64,000 bases of DNA from Sarcomyxa edulis (Eukaryota; Basidiomycota; Agaricomycetes; Agaricales; Mycenaceae): assembly GCA_009761415.1 (NCBI GenBank), contig QUOL01000002.1, positions 2,232,001 to 2,296,000 of the forward strand. Direction: 5' to 3'. A program made the position numbers and the translations under genes. Below are positions 1 through 11,840 of this stretch, one piece after another (the first letter of the stretch is position 1; each line of letters starts with the position of its first letter). The notes beneath the pieces are model-generated. The model worked only from the letters and a program-made list of their open reading frames with translations, had not been told where the DNA came from and did no database searches.

Positions 1-954
1 AGGGCACATCATGTCGCAGCTGATAAGGTGCTTATGAGTATCTGATATCCCATCTTTCGAGCTTCCCACATCTAACCTTCGCTCTAATCTTGTCCCTTCA
101 TCTACAGGTTCGCAATGTCAATGCGGATACCACTACCACCAGTAGATTGCATATTGACGGATTTGAGATCATGAACGATCCCTCTATGGACGATAGCAAG
201 AAATTACTGCAACTCGGATTGAATCCTGCGACAAGTCCAGAACACCGAAGCAGATACCGCGACATTATGACGAGCGAGAGGACGGACGATGTAGCTATTG
301 CAACTTTGAATGACTTGTCAGGCTATGGCCTTCAAGCGACCGTTGTTTCGGTGAGTATATAACCTTACATTTGCACGGGAATTCAGTTGATCTTTTCCTT
401 CTTGTCTTAGCCGTCGAACGAGACTCACAAGGAAAAAGATCGCAGTGATATATGCATGACATATCCTGTGTTTGATCCTTGGGCCGATGATTCGAATATT
501 GATGCTGATGTGCTTCGATTAGTTCAACCTGATGCCCCGACCGTCTTGCAAGAGCTTCAAGTTGCGAAACGGACTGGGCATATCAGGGAGTCTTCGGACT
601 TTGGTGACGCTGTCCATGTATATTCAGACGCCTCCCGGTCAGAACCAGTATGTTATCATCTTTGTCATTGAGTTTCATCTTTTGACGGTAATCCTGCGAA
701 TACTCAGTCTTGTGTCCAAGGTGAAATAGGTACAAAACCAGACCCGCAAAAATGACTGACCTCTTGACTTTGCAGATGCTCGTAACATGATGCGTCGATC
801 AGAAGGCCTCCAAACTCAGCAGACTCAAGCCGAAAGTTGTGATGAATTACAGGCCAAGACAGATGCCACCGAGTTACCAGGAGGTTCTCTTGCGCATCGG
901 CCCCAGGTTGGCTCGCTTCTCTCAGATTCTTGGTTATTTCCACCCGATGATTGA
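1..954 (+). CDS. 3' part of an unidentified protein (5' end outside the window)
   Basis: The model is partial at the 5' end. Exons are 1-27, 108-350, 411-647, 708-729 and 776-954. All joins are GT-AG and in phase, giving 235 residues before the TGA at 952-954. Exon 4 is only 22 nt, yet it joins two longer open stretches in one frame, which supports the model. The protein is polar and acidic, rich in Asp, Ser, Thr and Gln, with no membrane segment, signal peptide or motif I recognise. It ends in a Pro/Asp tail. The separate reading frames here look like unrelated ORFs until spliced. It could be a lineage-restricted gene or a domesticated element fragment; I assign no function. The first short exon, at the window edge, is the least certain part. 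Confidence 0.6.
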
Positions 955-2429
955 CGGCAACCCAACTAGTGCAAAATGCAATTGTTCTGTCGAAGCCCAG
1001 ACAATACAATCAATGGAAGTATACTACCAAGCTTGACGATAAATTTTGTCTCTCTATAGAGAATGGAAGCAGGTGATCAAGGAAAAGGTGGACTGCGCCC
1101 TGTCTCAAGAGCGTTGGAGCAGTGACATGCAATGAAATACGGCAGCGAATGTTGGGTGGCCCACCGGTAATTGTATACGTAGAACTCGAAATATACCTCC
1201 CACTTTGTACAACGCAGTCAGGCACACAACGAAAATCCCTCCTCGGAGGCATGATACACGTGTGAGTAGCTAGCTTACGTTCTCGAGATGAGTACAAGGT
1301 CCGGGGAATATGCAGACTTTAGAGGTATGCTTCTCCTGGAGGCGCGTGACTCCATTGCAATTTGCCAGGACAGATGAGTAGAGCGGTGGGATGTATGTTT
1401 CGGCTTACACTAAGCCTGCTCTAGACTTCTCTATATCACCAGCTACTTGAATAGAGAACACAAGTCTCTCTATAGGAATCAAAATCATTCAAAGTCACGG
1501 AGTCGTGAACCTACTTGCTGACTAATCTGCTTGTCAACACGGCGTCGACTAAACAGGACTACACGTGATTCGAACACGATTCGAAAGTATGACCCAAAAT
1601 GTCCTCCGACCTTGAAAAGGTTTCGACGCTAGCCTCTGATCGCCGCATCACACCTCTACCCTAAACTATGCTTGCAATTGCCTTGGTCGACCAAGTCATC
1701 GATCATGGGGAATGCGTCTACGTCGGACTCGGACAACATTTGACTCGCGACCTTATACTTGCGGACTTGCTGTTTCTACTGTCCAAGTACTCATCTCTCG
1801 TTGAAACTCAATAAGACTTGTGGACATCACCCCAGAATGGGCTGAGTGTTTACAAAACCCCACACACTCCGAGTCTTCCACTTTGTTTCGGGGATCTAGG
1901 ATGCTTTATTTTTGTATAGCGATTCTCCGAGTGCTTCGTATCATAATCAATCATCTTAACACACTTGCCGGATGTTTACCGTTCCTGTGGGATGTACTTA
2001 CATACTAGCCATCTCTCAGTTGTCTCGATGGAACTTCAATCCCGAAGTCTCGTAGGTCAAAATAATCTGACTCACTTCTCCCTCCAGCCGAACATCAGTT
2101 CTTTATCTAGTTGAGCTAGGTGCGAGACTTTCCTCAATAGCTGCTAATGAATTGCGGGACCCGACTCAGAATGAAGTCTGGAATATTTTGGTAAGCATGC
2201 TATTCCAAGCCGAGCCTGCAGGCGTCTCTAACCTCAAAAGCAGATCTGACTCAACATCAATTGCCATACTCGCAGGTAGCACAATCAACCATGCCCCCAC
2301 CCTTCTTTTAAGGTTCGAGTTTCATAGAGACTATAAAGCGAGTCCAAATTTTTACTCTCTCAAGAGAACCTGACTCCCGCCCTCTATCTTCCCCCCGCAA
2401 AATTTGTCTCCGAGTCAAACAGTCTCATT
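955..2429. other. 1.5 kb intergenic stretch without a supported gene
   Basis: Several short ORFs lie on both strands (for example 1010-1297 minus, 1820-2008 plus and 2152-2373 plus). None joins to a neighbour by a convincing splice pair into a longer protein. The stretch should hold the terminator of the upstream gene and the promoter of the gene starting at 2430. Confidence 0.5.
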
Positions 2430-3841
2430 ATGCCCCGACACTCTCATCCGGCAAGTTCATTATGATCATGTTGCCGCACACATTTAGAACTAATAACATC
2501 GACAACTCAAATCAATCTATAGTACTACGAGGTTCTCCGAGAGACTCTTGGTCTATCGGCCGCAGAATGGGAAGCACTGAAAGTCAGTCTTACGCAGCTG
2601 TCTTATCTCTTTTCTTTACTTGAATATTGATGCCCTGAATGTCCAGGAAAAGATGCGAACACTGATCAAGAAGCATTTTGACTTCTCCGTACCGATGAAT
2701 TCACAAACTCGAGAGGCTTGGACTGATTACGAGAAGGAGGTGAGCATGAGTGAACTTTGTACATGTGGTCGTCTGACTCAGTCATCATGAAGATATGCAC
2801 TGAGGAACCCAGTCTTCTCTTCAAACGGGGGCGCGACGCTCTACGGAATTATACCAAGAAATACTTATCCACTGTTACATATGCCAAACGCAAACGTATT
2901 GCGCGAAATAAGGTAAGTCCTGCTCTAGCAACCCTCTTCGCGTCTCTGACTTGATTACAGGTTTCTGATACCGCGAAGTCCCTGAGAGTGAAGGCCAAAG
3001 AAGACCCACGACGCCTTCGATCGAAGCTCGACGTCTCTGAACTCGTAAGTGCCTTCGAGGTTACGTGAACGGTTTCGGCACATTTATTTGTGGTTCCGCG
3101 TTCTTTGTTCATCGTTGTCCCTCAGCACCCCTCGATTCTCGGCAAGAACATTGTTTGCAGTGAGGACATCAAACTTTCGGAATCACAGCTGCACGTCGAA
3201 CAAATTGGAACGACCAGTAAGGCCGAACAGTCCGGAAGTCGTATCGACGCGGTCAGCGCGAGCGTCGCAGTCCATTCCGGATTCTCAAACATCAATGATG
3301 ACCCGAGCGTCTCCTTGAGACCCGTGCGTAGACCCTTTGTTATCATTTACCCTGAAGACCTCAATATCTCACATTTTGATAGGTCACCAATAACCAAATC
3401 CGATATGTTGACCTTACCGGCGATTATCAGATCAAACAAAATTGTGCGCATGTGTGCGTGCACTGCAAGGAGAATGCAAGCTGCCATCGACCGGAACAAG
3501 GACGTATGCCTCGCGCTGACCGTCTTCCAATTGCTTCGCCCATAACTCTTCTGCGCGTTCAGCAAGGAGATATTGACCACCCAGTTCTTGGGCACCCTCT
3601 CAGAGGTCCCGCTCCCACGGCCGGAGACACAACCAACCTACCTCAGGGTCTCACTGTGCAGCGCCTTCAGGTAATTACCTTTCGTGGTTCTACTTCATGT
3701 TTACTCTCTGACAATTTGACTTAGGAAACTCAGTTGATCACTCAGGGCATGCATAACATTATCATGCAAATTCTCGTGCCGGTCGATAACTTCAACGAAG
3801 ACTATGTTATCGTGCCACGCCGCAGTCTTCCAGGTTTATGA
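2430..3841 (+). CDS. Unidentified 322-residue protein with a basic centre and a Cys/His patch
   Basis: Eight exons: 2430-2450, 2523-2582, 2647-2739, 2805-2912, 2961-3044, 3126-3323, 3383-3670 and 3725-3841. Every exon is a multiple of three, so all introns are phase 0. The first intron has a GC donor (GCAAGT at 2451); the others start with GT. Residues of about 8-60 look helical with charged repeats. Residues of about 60-120 are very basic (KKYLSTVTYAKRKRIARNK), suggesting nucleic-acid binding or nuclear location. Near residues 210-225 a short Cys/His patch, CAHVCVHCKENASC, could hold a metal but matches no zinc-finger family I know. The rest is hydrophilic. I do not recognise the family. The uniform phase-0 introns and clean frame make a real gene likely. 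Confidence 0.65.
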
Positions 3842-3984
3842 TCAGAATTTAAAAAGGTCACGGTAGTGATGCCACAGAGTACATCCGAACCGAAAAGTAG
3901 CACAAAGAAAGCATTGAATTCATCTGTATAGAAGTAGTGTAATACTCTAGATTCACGAGCAACGAGTACATGATTTGATATCGT

Positions 3985-4464
3985 TCAGGGTGCATAAACT
4001 TGGTCACCGTGATAAGTCCTCCCATTCTCATCCAATAACTTCTTCAGCTTCGCGGCAACGGCACGAACACCATCTCGGCATTTGTCCAACTCTCTCCAGG
4101 AACCAGCCACACTTTGCCAGCATTCGGAGCAAGCCTTGGACGCTTCGTTGACAGTCTCGAGCTCCAGCTCTCCTCGAGCATGGAGGGCTACAAGTACGTC
4201 AACGAGACGGTTGAAACCGATACACCACGTATTGATACCGCGCTCTGGGTTCATGCTGGTGTCTGTGATGAGATAGGACGAAGCTAGGCCGATGCATTGC
4301 CTCAAACGCTTCTGATCTATGGTCTTGGTCTCACGCGTCATGCGTGAAAGGACTTTGAGGACGAACGCTTCATAGTCCGTGGCTACATTTTGTCCTGGCT
4401 AAGAGGACGGTGGTCAGATTACGGAAATAGTGATCGCTGCTTTCGGGCTCACCGAGAGATCCAT
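3985..4464 (-). CDS. Small conserved unknown, 141 residues, Cys/His-containing
   Basis: Two exons on the minus strand: 4453-4464 (12 nt, MDLS) and 3985-4398, joined across a 54-nt GT-AG intron. The start at 4464 was chosen because it gives MDLSPGQN directly in phase with the long second exon. The protein is mostly helical and charged, with three cysteines and no signal peptide or membrane span. Charged and hydrophobic residues alternate in a way that suggests a small helical bundle. I do not recognise a named domain. It is transcribed divergently from the CCDC47-type gene at 4722, so the two share a promoter region of about 260 bp. Confidence 0.6.
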
Positions 4465-4721
4465 GCAAGCAGTTCCTGAGCAAAAATAGGCTGTACTTTC
4501 GATGTACAGGCCGTTTACTGCATCGAAATGAGCACGAGACACAGGGCATTTTCATGACCTGAAGAGTATGGGGCTCTCACCTGGAAATCAAATGTAGAAC
4601 ACGTTGTGAGCAATGATAACGTTACATTCCGTGTAGTATGAGTCGACGGTGGCGATAGTGCAAGGTTGAGTGACGGGTGGTCAGCCGATAGCGCCGTGAA
4701 CTTTGTGCGTCTTGCTCAAAC

Positions 4722-6173
4722 ATGTCTGCCAGCATTTTGACCCAGTTCGCCAAGGCACTCACTCCTCCGCAATTCGTCAATCCAGCAGAGTATGATGGCT
4801 GGCAGTACAAACACAGAGGTTTTGTTTTCAGACCCGCTCGTAAGTTCAATTATTCGTTATCCGAACGGAGAAGCTGATTTTTTGACTTGTACAGTGCTGA
4901 AGACTGAGTCCGTATTGCTTTTGTGCACGTTCATTTACATCGCAGTAATATTCTACGGAAAGTCGTCCAATTCCAAAAGAGCCAATAAATGGTGCGTGTA
5001 CTCCCATTTCTTGAGGCGTTCTGCTCTGACACGCGTACGCACCCCTCAGGCTTGACGCGCACCTTCCGCTTCTCGAACAGCAATTCTCTAAACCTACCAA
5101 TGGAGGTCTTACCCAGGATGGATACTCTGACTTTTTCAATTTCTCAACGGGTAGACGCGGTGTAACTTCTCTGCACACCATCTTCACCCTTCGACCGCGT
5201 CACGATCTCTTGCAGTGGGCATTCCAGATAGGACGAACTTTGGTCGACTTGCAGTACCGTCCCAGAGATGACATTCAGCTGGATTTCAAGCTTGCTCCTG
5301 GAACTTCCGTTCCTGACTTCGTCTGGGCTGTCGTAGCTAAAGATGAACTTATCTCTGTCAAGGAGAACAGATGGGATTTGGTATGTATCGCCATCTTCAT
5401 CTTCGTCCTATCGCTTTCTGACTCTGGATGGAATCTAGACCTTCACAAAGACCGCCGAGAACTCTGCTTTGCCACCTTCGATGTCAGTGATGACAGAATT
5501 CGCAGACGTCACGGATAACCTCTTGAAATCGTCCAACAACTCTGTCATCAGTGCTTTGAAGAATCCTGCTATCCTGCCCTACTTCCGTTCCCTATCCGTA
5601 TGTCTTGTCTCTCACTTCAGTTTCATATCGCTGAAGTAATTGCCTTCACAGGTAACGGATCAACCGAGAGAACGTCCATCCAACGGACCTATACCTTCGA
5701 CTGAACGCGAAAAGCATGTCATTCTTAGCTTGACAGCTCCTTCAGCATCCAACGCAGCCGACACCGTCCCACTTGTTGCGGCCGTGTTTACTCTCATAGA
5801 CTCATTGTCAAAAGTCAATCTCCGCCCCGAGACCAAGATCAAGCTGAAGAAGACTAGAGAAGAACTCGATAAGACTCTCAAGGAGGAGGCTGAGAGAGAG
5901 ATGAAAGAAGAGGTGTGTAATTTTCTTGTTCTCGTCGTCAATGACTGGCTCATTGTATCATCGTTAGCTTGCTCAAAAGGTGGAAGATCAGAAAGCGGCC
6001 AAACGAAAAGCCGAAGAGGAAAGGATATCCCGGCTTAGTGCCGCTGAACAGAAAAAGGTGTGTTTTTTCGTACGAGAGTTTTCTCGTCCGCCTCATTTGT
6101 TGCCTAGATTCTCGAACGTGAACGAAAGCGCACGATCAGAAAGCAACAAGGGAAAACGGCTGTTCGAAAATAA
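4722..6173 (+). CDS. CCDC47-type ER membrane protein (DUF1682 family)
   Basis: Seven exons: 4722-4839, 4895-4991, 5050-5380, 5439-5597, 5652-5912, 5968-6057 and 6108-6173, giving 373 residues. One membrane span lies near residues 42-58 (SVLLLCTFIYIAVIFYG). A soluble globular region follows, with the family pattern around RRGVTSLHTIFTLRPRHD. The C-terminal coiled coil is highly charged, with KKTREELDKTLKEEAERE and then a very basic tail (ERERKRTIRKQQGKTAVRK). This order (single span, DUF1682 body, basic coiled-coil tail) is that of CCDC47. In animals CCDC47 binds calcium and is part of the PAT complex, which helps multipass proteins fold at the ER translocon. The fungal role is inferred from the family. 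The protein is shorter than animal CCDC47, as expected without the acidic N-terminus. Confidence 0.85.
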
Positions 6174-6296
6174 GAGCATTGGATTGCTAGCCAGATATCA
6201 GACGGTTGGATTTTTGGATACCTAATAATTTAATTGCGGTTATATATACATTGTGTGTGCGTTGTAAATGATTGTCCATGAGAACGATAGAACATA

Positions 6297-9200
6297 TTAA
6301 GTGGGTACTGTTAGAGAACGAGCTAGAGGGGTGATGCGCTCTTCAACAGGGGAAGAGGTCTCGGTCTTCGTGGTGTGGACCTCCTTCGCAGCTGGTTTAG
6401 TGTCAACGTCTGCGGGAGGAGAGCCCTCTGATTTCTTTGATGCCCCCCAGCTCGTGAAGAATCGCAATAGCCACATTGGCTTGATTCCGGGGTGTTCCAC
6501 GACATCCTCCTCGTCTTCTCCAGGTGAAAAGGTGAACTCTCCGTTGGGATCGACTTTACTGTCTTCCTCCGCCTCGCTCTCTGTCCTTCCAAGTTGATCT
6601 ACCAACCTCTCTCGGCCATCAAGCGTCCATTGCAAACGGTTGAACCTTCCATGCGCTCCGTGCACGCCCGTAGGTAGCCTTCGCCCACCTGTACCAAACA
6701 CTTTTTCACGAAGTGTAAGCACTTTCTGCCTCGGAGGGCTAGCCATGTGCCAAAGGTCTGGCACTTGGAACTGCTCGGCTTCGTAGACTAGCGTCTTTGT
6801 CTCTTGTGTCGTCATATCAGCCTTGACACGTTCGGCTTCCACATATGCCGTCACTTTCGTACGGGTCTCCAGATCGGAAAAGAAATCCAGATGCGATTGA
6901 TAATCTTCGCGGAGCGATGCGTTCGTCGCGGATAACGAGTCAGTCAAAACCTAGATGACGAGCGATATAAACAAGGTTAGGTTTGCATCCGCGAATGGGA
7001 TTCTCAAATGACAGAACGTACTTGCAAACAAGCGACTACATTTGCCAGATGCTGCTCTCGACGACTCATAACGAGTAGCTGTCCCGCAAGCTCTACATCG
7101 ATTCTCATTCGTTCGGGAGTCAATACACGAACATGACGGAAAGCCGACAAGTCATGAAAACTTCGTCGCCTGAGGCGGGAACGCACAAAGGCTTCATCAG
7201 ATAGCTGGAAGACAGAATTGTGATCCTCACGCACCTATTCGCATCCTGCCACAGCAGTCGCCTCTTCGGAGAATGTTCTTTGAAGTAACTTTCTGGCTCT
7301 TCCACGAACTGTCCTTCAGTCTCTGCCCCGTTCCCTAAGACAGTGCCTTTCCCCAACTGACTACGACCAGTCGCCTGACCCCTCGTCTGTCCTTGTCCTT
7401 CAGCGTCTGAATCGCCATCCAAACCGTCTCTCGCGCTGATCGGATCTGACCAGCTCGATATTCTGCTTTGATACATCCGGTTGCCCCACGGCCGTTTCTG
7501 ATTGGATGCAGCCATCTTTCGCTCCAGATCAGCACTCAGATTGAGAGCAGAGCTATCGGCAGAGGCTTCACGGAAGATTCTCGATAGTTTCGAGGGTCTT
7601 GCGTCGGCTAGCAGAGATAATTCATACTCATAATTAGTGCTTCATACTTGCAAGATATAAACCTATGCATGAAACTCACATATAGGCGATATTTGGCCAC
7701 TGCTAAGAGCATCATCATAATCGCCGGGGTATCTGTCAACATCCCTGTAAAAGGCAGGACGTGAGTTTCAGGCAAAGTTCTGATTATAAAAGAGACCCAC
7801 CCCGCAAATACCATGGGAGGTAAAGTAGGGGACTGTGGAGGCGCATTTATTGACGAAGGTTCGTTCGATGTCTTGATAGCCGCGAATCTGCCCCCAGGGC
7901 CAATTCGAGGAGACGTTGCTGGTGTAAGATCGACACTTGCACTACCCTTCTTGCGGTTGATTCTGCAGTAAAGCAGTATGATGTCAGTCAAGGATAGTTT
8001 GGAAAACCTGAGGAGGGAGGAAACTTACCCAGTCCACGACTCAAACTTCTTCTGCACCCTACCACCCCACTGTCTCCCAACATCACTCTCCTCCTCCGTC
8101 GTCCTCCCGTCAGTTCTCTCATTCTTATCCCTCTGCTCTTTCTCCTTCTCCTTCTCTCGATCTTCAAGATCAGCATCACTAACCAAACCCAACGCCACCC
8201 TCTCCTTCCACCTCTCCTTCTCGATCTCAGTCTTACTCCCAGCCCTATCTCTCCTCTCACCACCATCAAGCAGCATCATCTCAATTTCCCTCATCCTCAC
8301 AAGACTAACCACCCTCCCACTCCACAACGCCCTCACACTTCCCGCAACACCTCCCACCTCCCCACTAATCCCATCCACCAAATCCACTTCCTTCGACTTG
8401 CCCTTCCCTCTCTTCACTTTATCTTTCCCAACGACATTCCTCACAAACGCTTCCAGATCCATCGTAGGACTCAACACGCCAGAAGCACCAGCCGCCGTGC
8501 TACTACCTAACCCCAAGCCACTCGCTATCCCACTTAATATTTGGCCACCCGCACCGCCTCCTCCTCCACCACCGCTTTCCTTCTCCCTCTCCTTCTCCCG
8601 CTCCCTGTCCCCACCTACACCACCTCCACCTCCACTCCCACCAACACCAACACCATCAACCTCTGCATCACTCCCCTCCCTATCCCTATCACCCCCCGTC
8701 AAATCATCCAACTTACTCAATAAAACCCTATGCACCTTCCTTGACTCACTCTGCTTCCTCCCCTTCTCATACGCGCTGCTTATCATCTCTAATAATGCAC
8801 GCGTTAGTACCGCTGTCGCTGGTCGAGTGTTTCCATCCCTATCCCTATCGCCGCCAACGGGCGTGGGTGTGGGACTGGGAGACTGAACGTGCACGACGGG
8901 AATGGAGGAGGGGATGAGGGGAGAGGTTGTTGGTGAGGGTTTGTTGGTGGATGTGGTTTGTTGGGCGTAGACTGCTAAGGCGGCGCAGAAGGATTGGGGG
9001 TGGAGGAATGGGTCTTTTGGGACGATCTGTGAGTGTTGGGTAGTGGAGAGTGGTCAGGAATATGGGAAAATGGGAGGGAGAGGGACGTACATGACTATAC
9101 CCCAACGCAGCTAATTTATTTCGCGTGGCTAATACGAGACTCAGCAGCGCAGAGACGACAGTTGGATCTGCGATACGTTCCATTGGCTGTAATAAGATAA

Positions 9201-11389
9201 TCACATCAATACTGAAGACCAAAAACCAAAAACCAAGAAAGAAAGAACGAAGAAAGAGCAGCAGACTTACCTCAACCCCAACACAAGGCTCCCCAATCTC
9301 TCCAACCCACCTCTGTATCCCCTCTACCGTCACATCGCAAAGTAGCCCGTCGATTGGGAGCATACAAATCCCCACTCCTGCCCCTCCACCTCCAAATCCT
9401 CTTTCGCTCGCTCCCCCACCATTACCTCCTCCACCTCCACCTCCATTCCCACTCCCACCGGTACTACCACCCCCACTACCCCCACTACTACCATTACCAA
9501 TCCCATACATCCCAAAAATGACCAGCCCCGCCTGTACAAGCTTCACGAGCTCCAACACGGTCATATTGAATAGGATCCTGTCTTTGGTCTTTGATCGGCC
9601 TTTCCCGCTCGTCGTGGTTGTGGTGTTGTTCGTGTTCGTGTTTGGATTTGTAGTTCCACTGGCGTTAATGTTAGTATTGGCAGTACTCAACCCCACACCC
9701 AATGCAGTCCCAAAAGCTAATCCAAGTCCTACACCCGTCGCTCCGTCTGCCCCATCCTTGTCCTTGTCTTTGTCTTTGGAACTAGAAGATGTATGTCGGT
9801 GGTGGTGTAGCTTTGATTTGGGTGTGGGGGAAGAATGATGGTGCTGGTGTGGAAGGTGGGGGTTTGATGGTGTGAGGTCGATTTCACGATCTGATTTATA
9901 GCCGTACGTGTCCCGTTCGCGTTCGCGTTCACGTTCTCGCTCCCGCATACCAAAATGATCACGAGGGGACGTGGAAGAAGGCGGTGAGCGTCCCAATCCC
10001 AGTCCCATTCCTTGTTGAGAATGAGAATGGGGATCAGAACCTGAACTAGAATGCGATCGGGAGGAGATGTTCATATTGATGGGTGCTGATGCTGGGGATG
10101 AGATGGGGATGGAGCGTGAGCCTGTACTGAGCAGTGGAGGACGTGGATGTTGGTGGTGGGAAGGTGTCGATGAAGTTATTGTTGTTGGTGGGGTCAAAGT
10201 TATATCAGGGAGATGATATGTCGATATGAAACGGTCTTTCGTCGTGTCGCTGTACCCAAAGTAGTACGATATAAACTAGAATCAGAAAGCCTAGCACATA
10301 ACGAGCACTCACCTACACTCCTCCAACCCAACAGCGCTCCTACCCCCACATCCCATCCTCAAAAGCCCGATATTAGCATAAAGCTGTCCCTGTACCTCGG
10401 GTTGTGTGAATTTACCTTGGGGGAGGTGGATGATGGTGTAGTCGGAGCGAAAGTGGGCGAGTGAGGTTGTCATTAGGATGCCGGAGGTGGGATGGGGGAG
10501 CGGGGAAGGTGAGAGGAAGGTTGGGTGGGGGGATAGACCTGGTGCTTGTGCGGCGGAGGGGCTGGGGTGGACGGAGTTGGGATTGGGGTTGGGGTTGGGA
10601 GTGGAAAGTCGTACGTCGCGGGGTCTGGCGCCATCTCTGCGGAGGTGATGTAGGACTTTCGTCCATTCGGATTGAGCGTCAGAGGGGGAGAGGAGAGTGG
10701 AGGGCGTTAGGGCTGTTACTGTTATCTGTGTGGCGTCAATTTAGTTGACAACTGCGAGTGTAGGTGAGGGTGACTTGCCTTGTGATTTGGGTCACCGGTG
10801 TATACTGTGAGTACAGTTACAGGTCGAGTTCGTTCGACTATCCTGAGGGACGATGAACTCTTGTAAATGACGTGCAGAGGGATGCTCACCATTTCTCTAC
10901 GGCGTATAGTTGGTATCCTTCAAGTTCTACCTCTTCCCATCCGTCTACAATGTCGAAATGGAGGGGTTGACCGAGCCATTCGAGTGCTGTCGCGGTTGAA
11001 GGGGTGGGAAGCTGTGTATTGGAAGAAACGTCGAGTTGAGAAGAATGGGAATGAGTATGTGACAGAGTGAGAGAAAGAGAATGGGTGTGAGCATGAGCGG
11101 ATGTAGAACCAGAACGAGCACGGCTAATCTTGGGTTGTTTGGGGGATAGACGGGGAGTGCGAGGGGTAGAAGAGGGAGAAGGAGAGACGGCGCCTGAGGA
11201 TGGAAGGTGAAATTGTTGTTGCTGCGAGTTGCATCTTCTTGGTGATCTTACTGTTGGCATAAATAGAATCATGGTGGAAGGGATGGGAGAAAGGATAGGC
11301 GTTGGTGCTTGTGAAGTAGACAAGACATATTGCGGTCTGCGAGTCGCCAACGTTGGAGTATTAGGAGTAGATCGAACCCTGCTAGACAT
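6297..11389 (-). CDS. STB6-like N-terminal domain protein, 1,496 residues, highly low-complexity
   Basis: Eleven exons on the minus strand: 10890-11389, 10779-10842, 10313-10725, 9271-10249, 9091-9186, 8029-9026, 7801-7962, 7680-7744, 7231-7607, 7022-7204 and 6297-6950. The intron at 10778 has a GC donor (AAG/GCAAGT). Family landmarks are in order: GYQLYAVEKWIVE near residue 155, VYTGDPNHKITVTAL, LLRMGCGGRSAVGLEEC, VLELVKLVQAGLVIFG near 556, DGLLCDVTVEGIQRWV near 625 and VVSALLSLVLATRNKLAALG. These match the fungal STB6-like family; yeast Stb2 and Stb6 were found as Sin3-binding proteins, so a link to Sin3/Rpd3 repression is inferred only. Between the landmarks lie long Ser, Gly, His, Asn and (Arg-Glu) repeats. 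The C-terminus has helical segments (RRSFHDLSAFRHVRVLTPER). Around 7.6-7.8 kb a second path (intron 7745-7800 retained, acceptor at 7627) is also in frame; I chose the one using consensus sites throughout. Confidence 0.8.
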
Positions 11390-11840
11390 GCAGGGAGGCT
11401 AGAATGCTTGGTCGACAATCTCAACGATGAGCACGACGGCTACTCCAAGTTTGCGCCGAGTCTGCTCGCTGTCGAGTCGATGGCCGACGTCGGCGATGGC
11501 GATGAGCAGCGGTGTGACTTTGGTGTGACCTGAGTGTGACTTCTGCGTGACTTCTGTGTCGCGACTGTTGTCACGCTATAGTTGTCACGTCTCTCTAGTA
11601 GGCTCTAGCTCTGCTGCTATGGACAGAAACTCTACCGTTCATACCCTGAAATCTCGTCGTTTCTCCTACATGAACCACTAGCAGCACCTGCAGAAGTATC
11701 TGGATACCCGCAATACTGGCTTGACACTGGCTGGTCAGTTGTCTGGCACACGTTTCGATTTCGGGCCTGCATCGTAAGCCTGGTGTGATCTATCCCGCGA
11801 AGGTCCTCTTCTTCCCTTCTCACCCGTACCACCAACAAAA
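11390..11840. promoter_or_regulatory. Shared divergent promoter of the STB6-like and LONRF-type genes
   Basis: These 451 bp separate two divergent start codons. Between about 11510 and 11590 the core GTGAC or its inverse GTCAC recurs at least six times at short spacing (TGTGAC three times, CGTGAC once, TTGTCACG twice). The two orientations point at each other. No clear TATA box was seen. The repeat cluster is observed; a role as a factor-binding array is inference. Confidence 0.35.

Noticed and set aside
7745..7800. Retention of a 56-nt intron in the STB6-like gene, giving a hydrophobic stretch
   Set aside because: It is open in frame, but donor, branch-like CTCAC and acceptor are all good, and splicing gives a hydrophilic segment that joins in phase with the next consensus acceptor.
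7978..8886. Plus-strand 302-residue Ser/Leu/Pro ORF
   Set aside because: Shadow of an STB6-like exon, which has family landmarks and phased splice sites on the other strand.
9125..9838. Plus-strand ORF with Pro- and Val-rich runs
   Set aside because: It is the shadow of Gly- and Asn-rich coding on the minus strand of the STB6-like gene.
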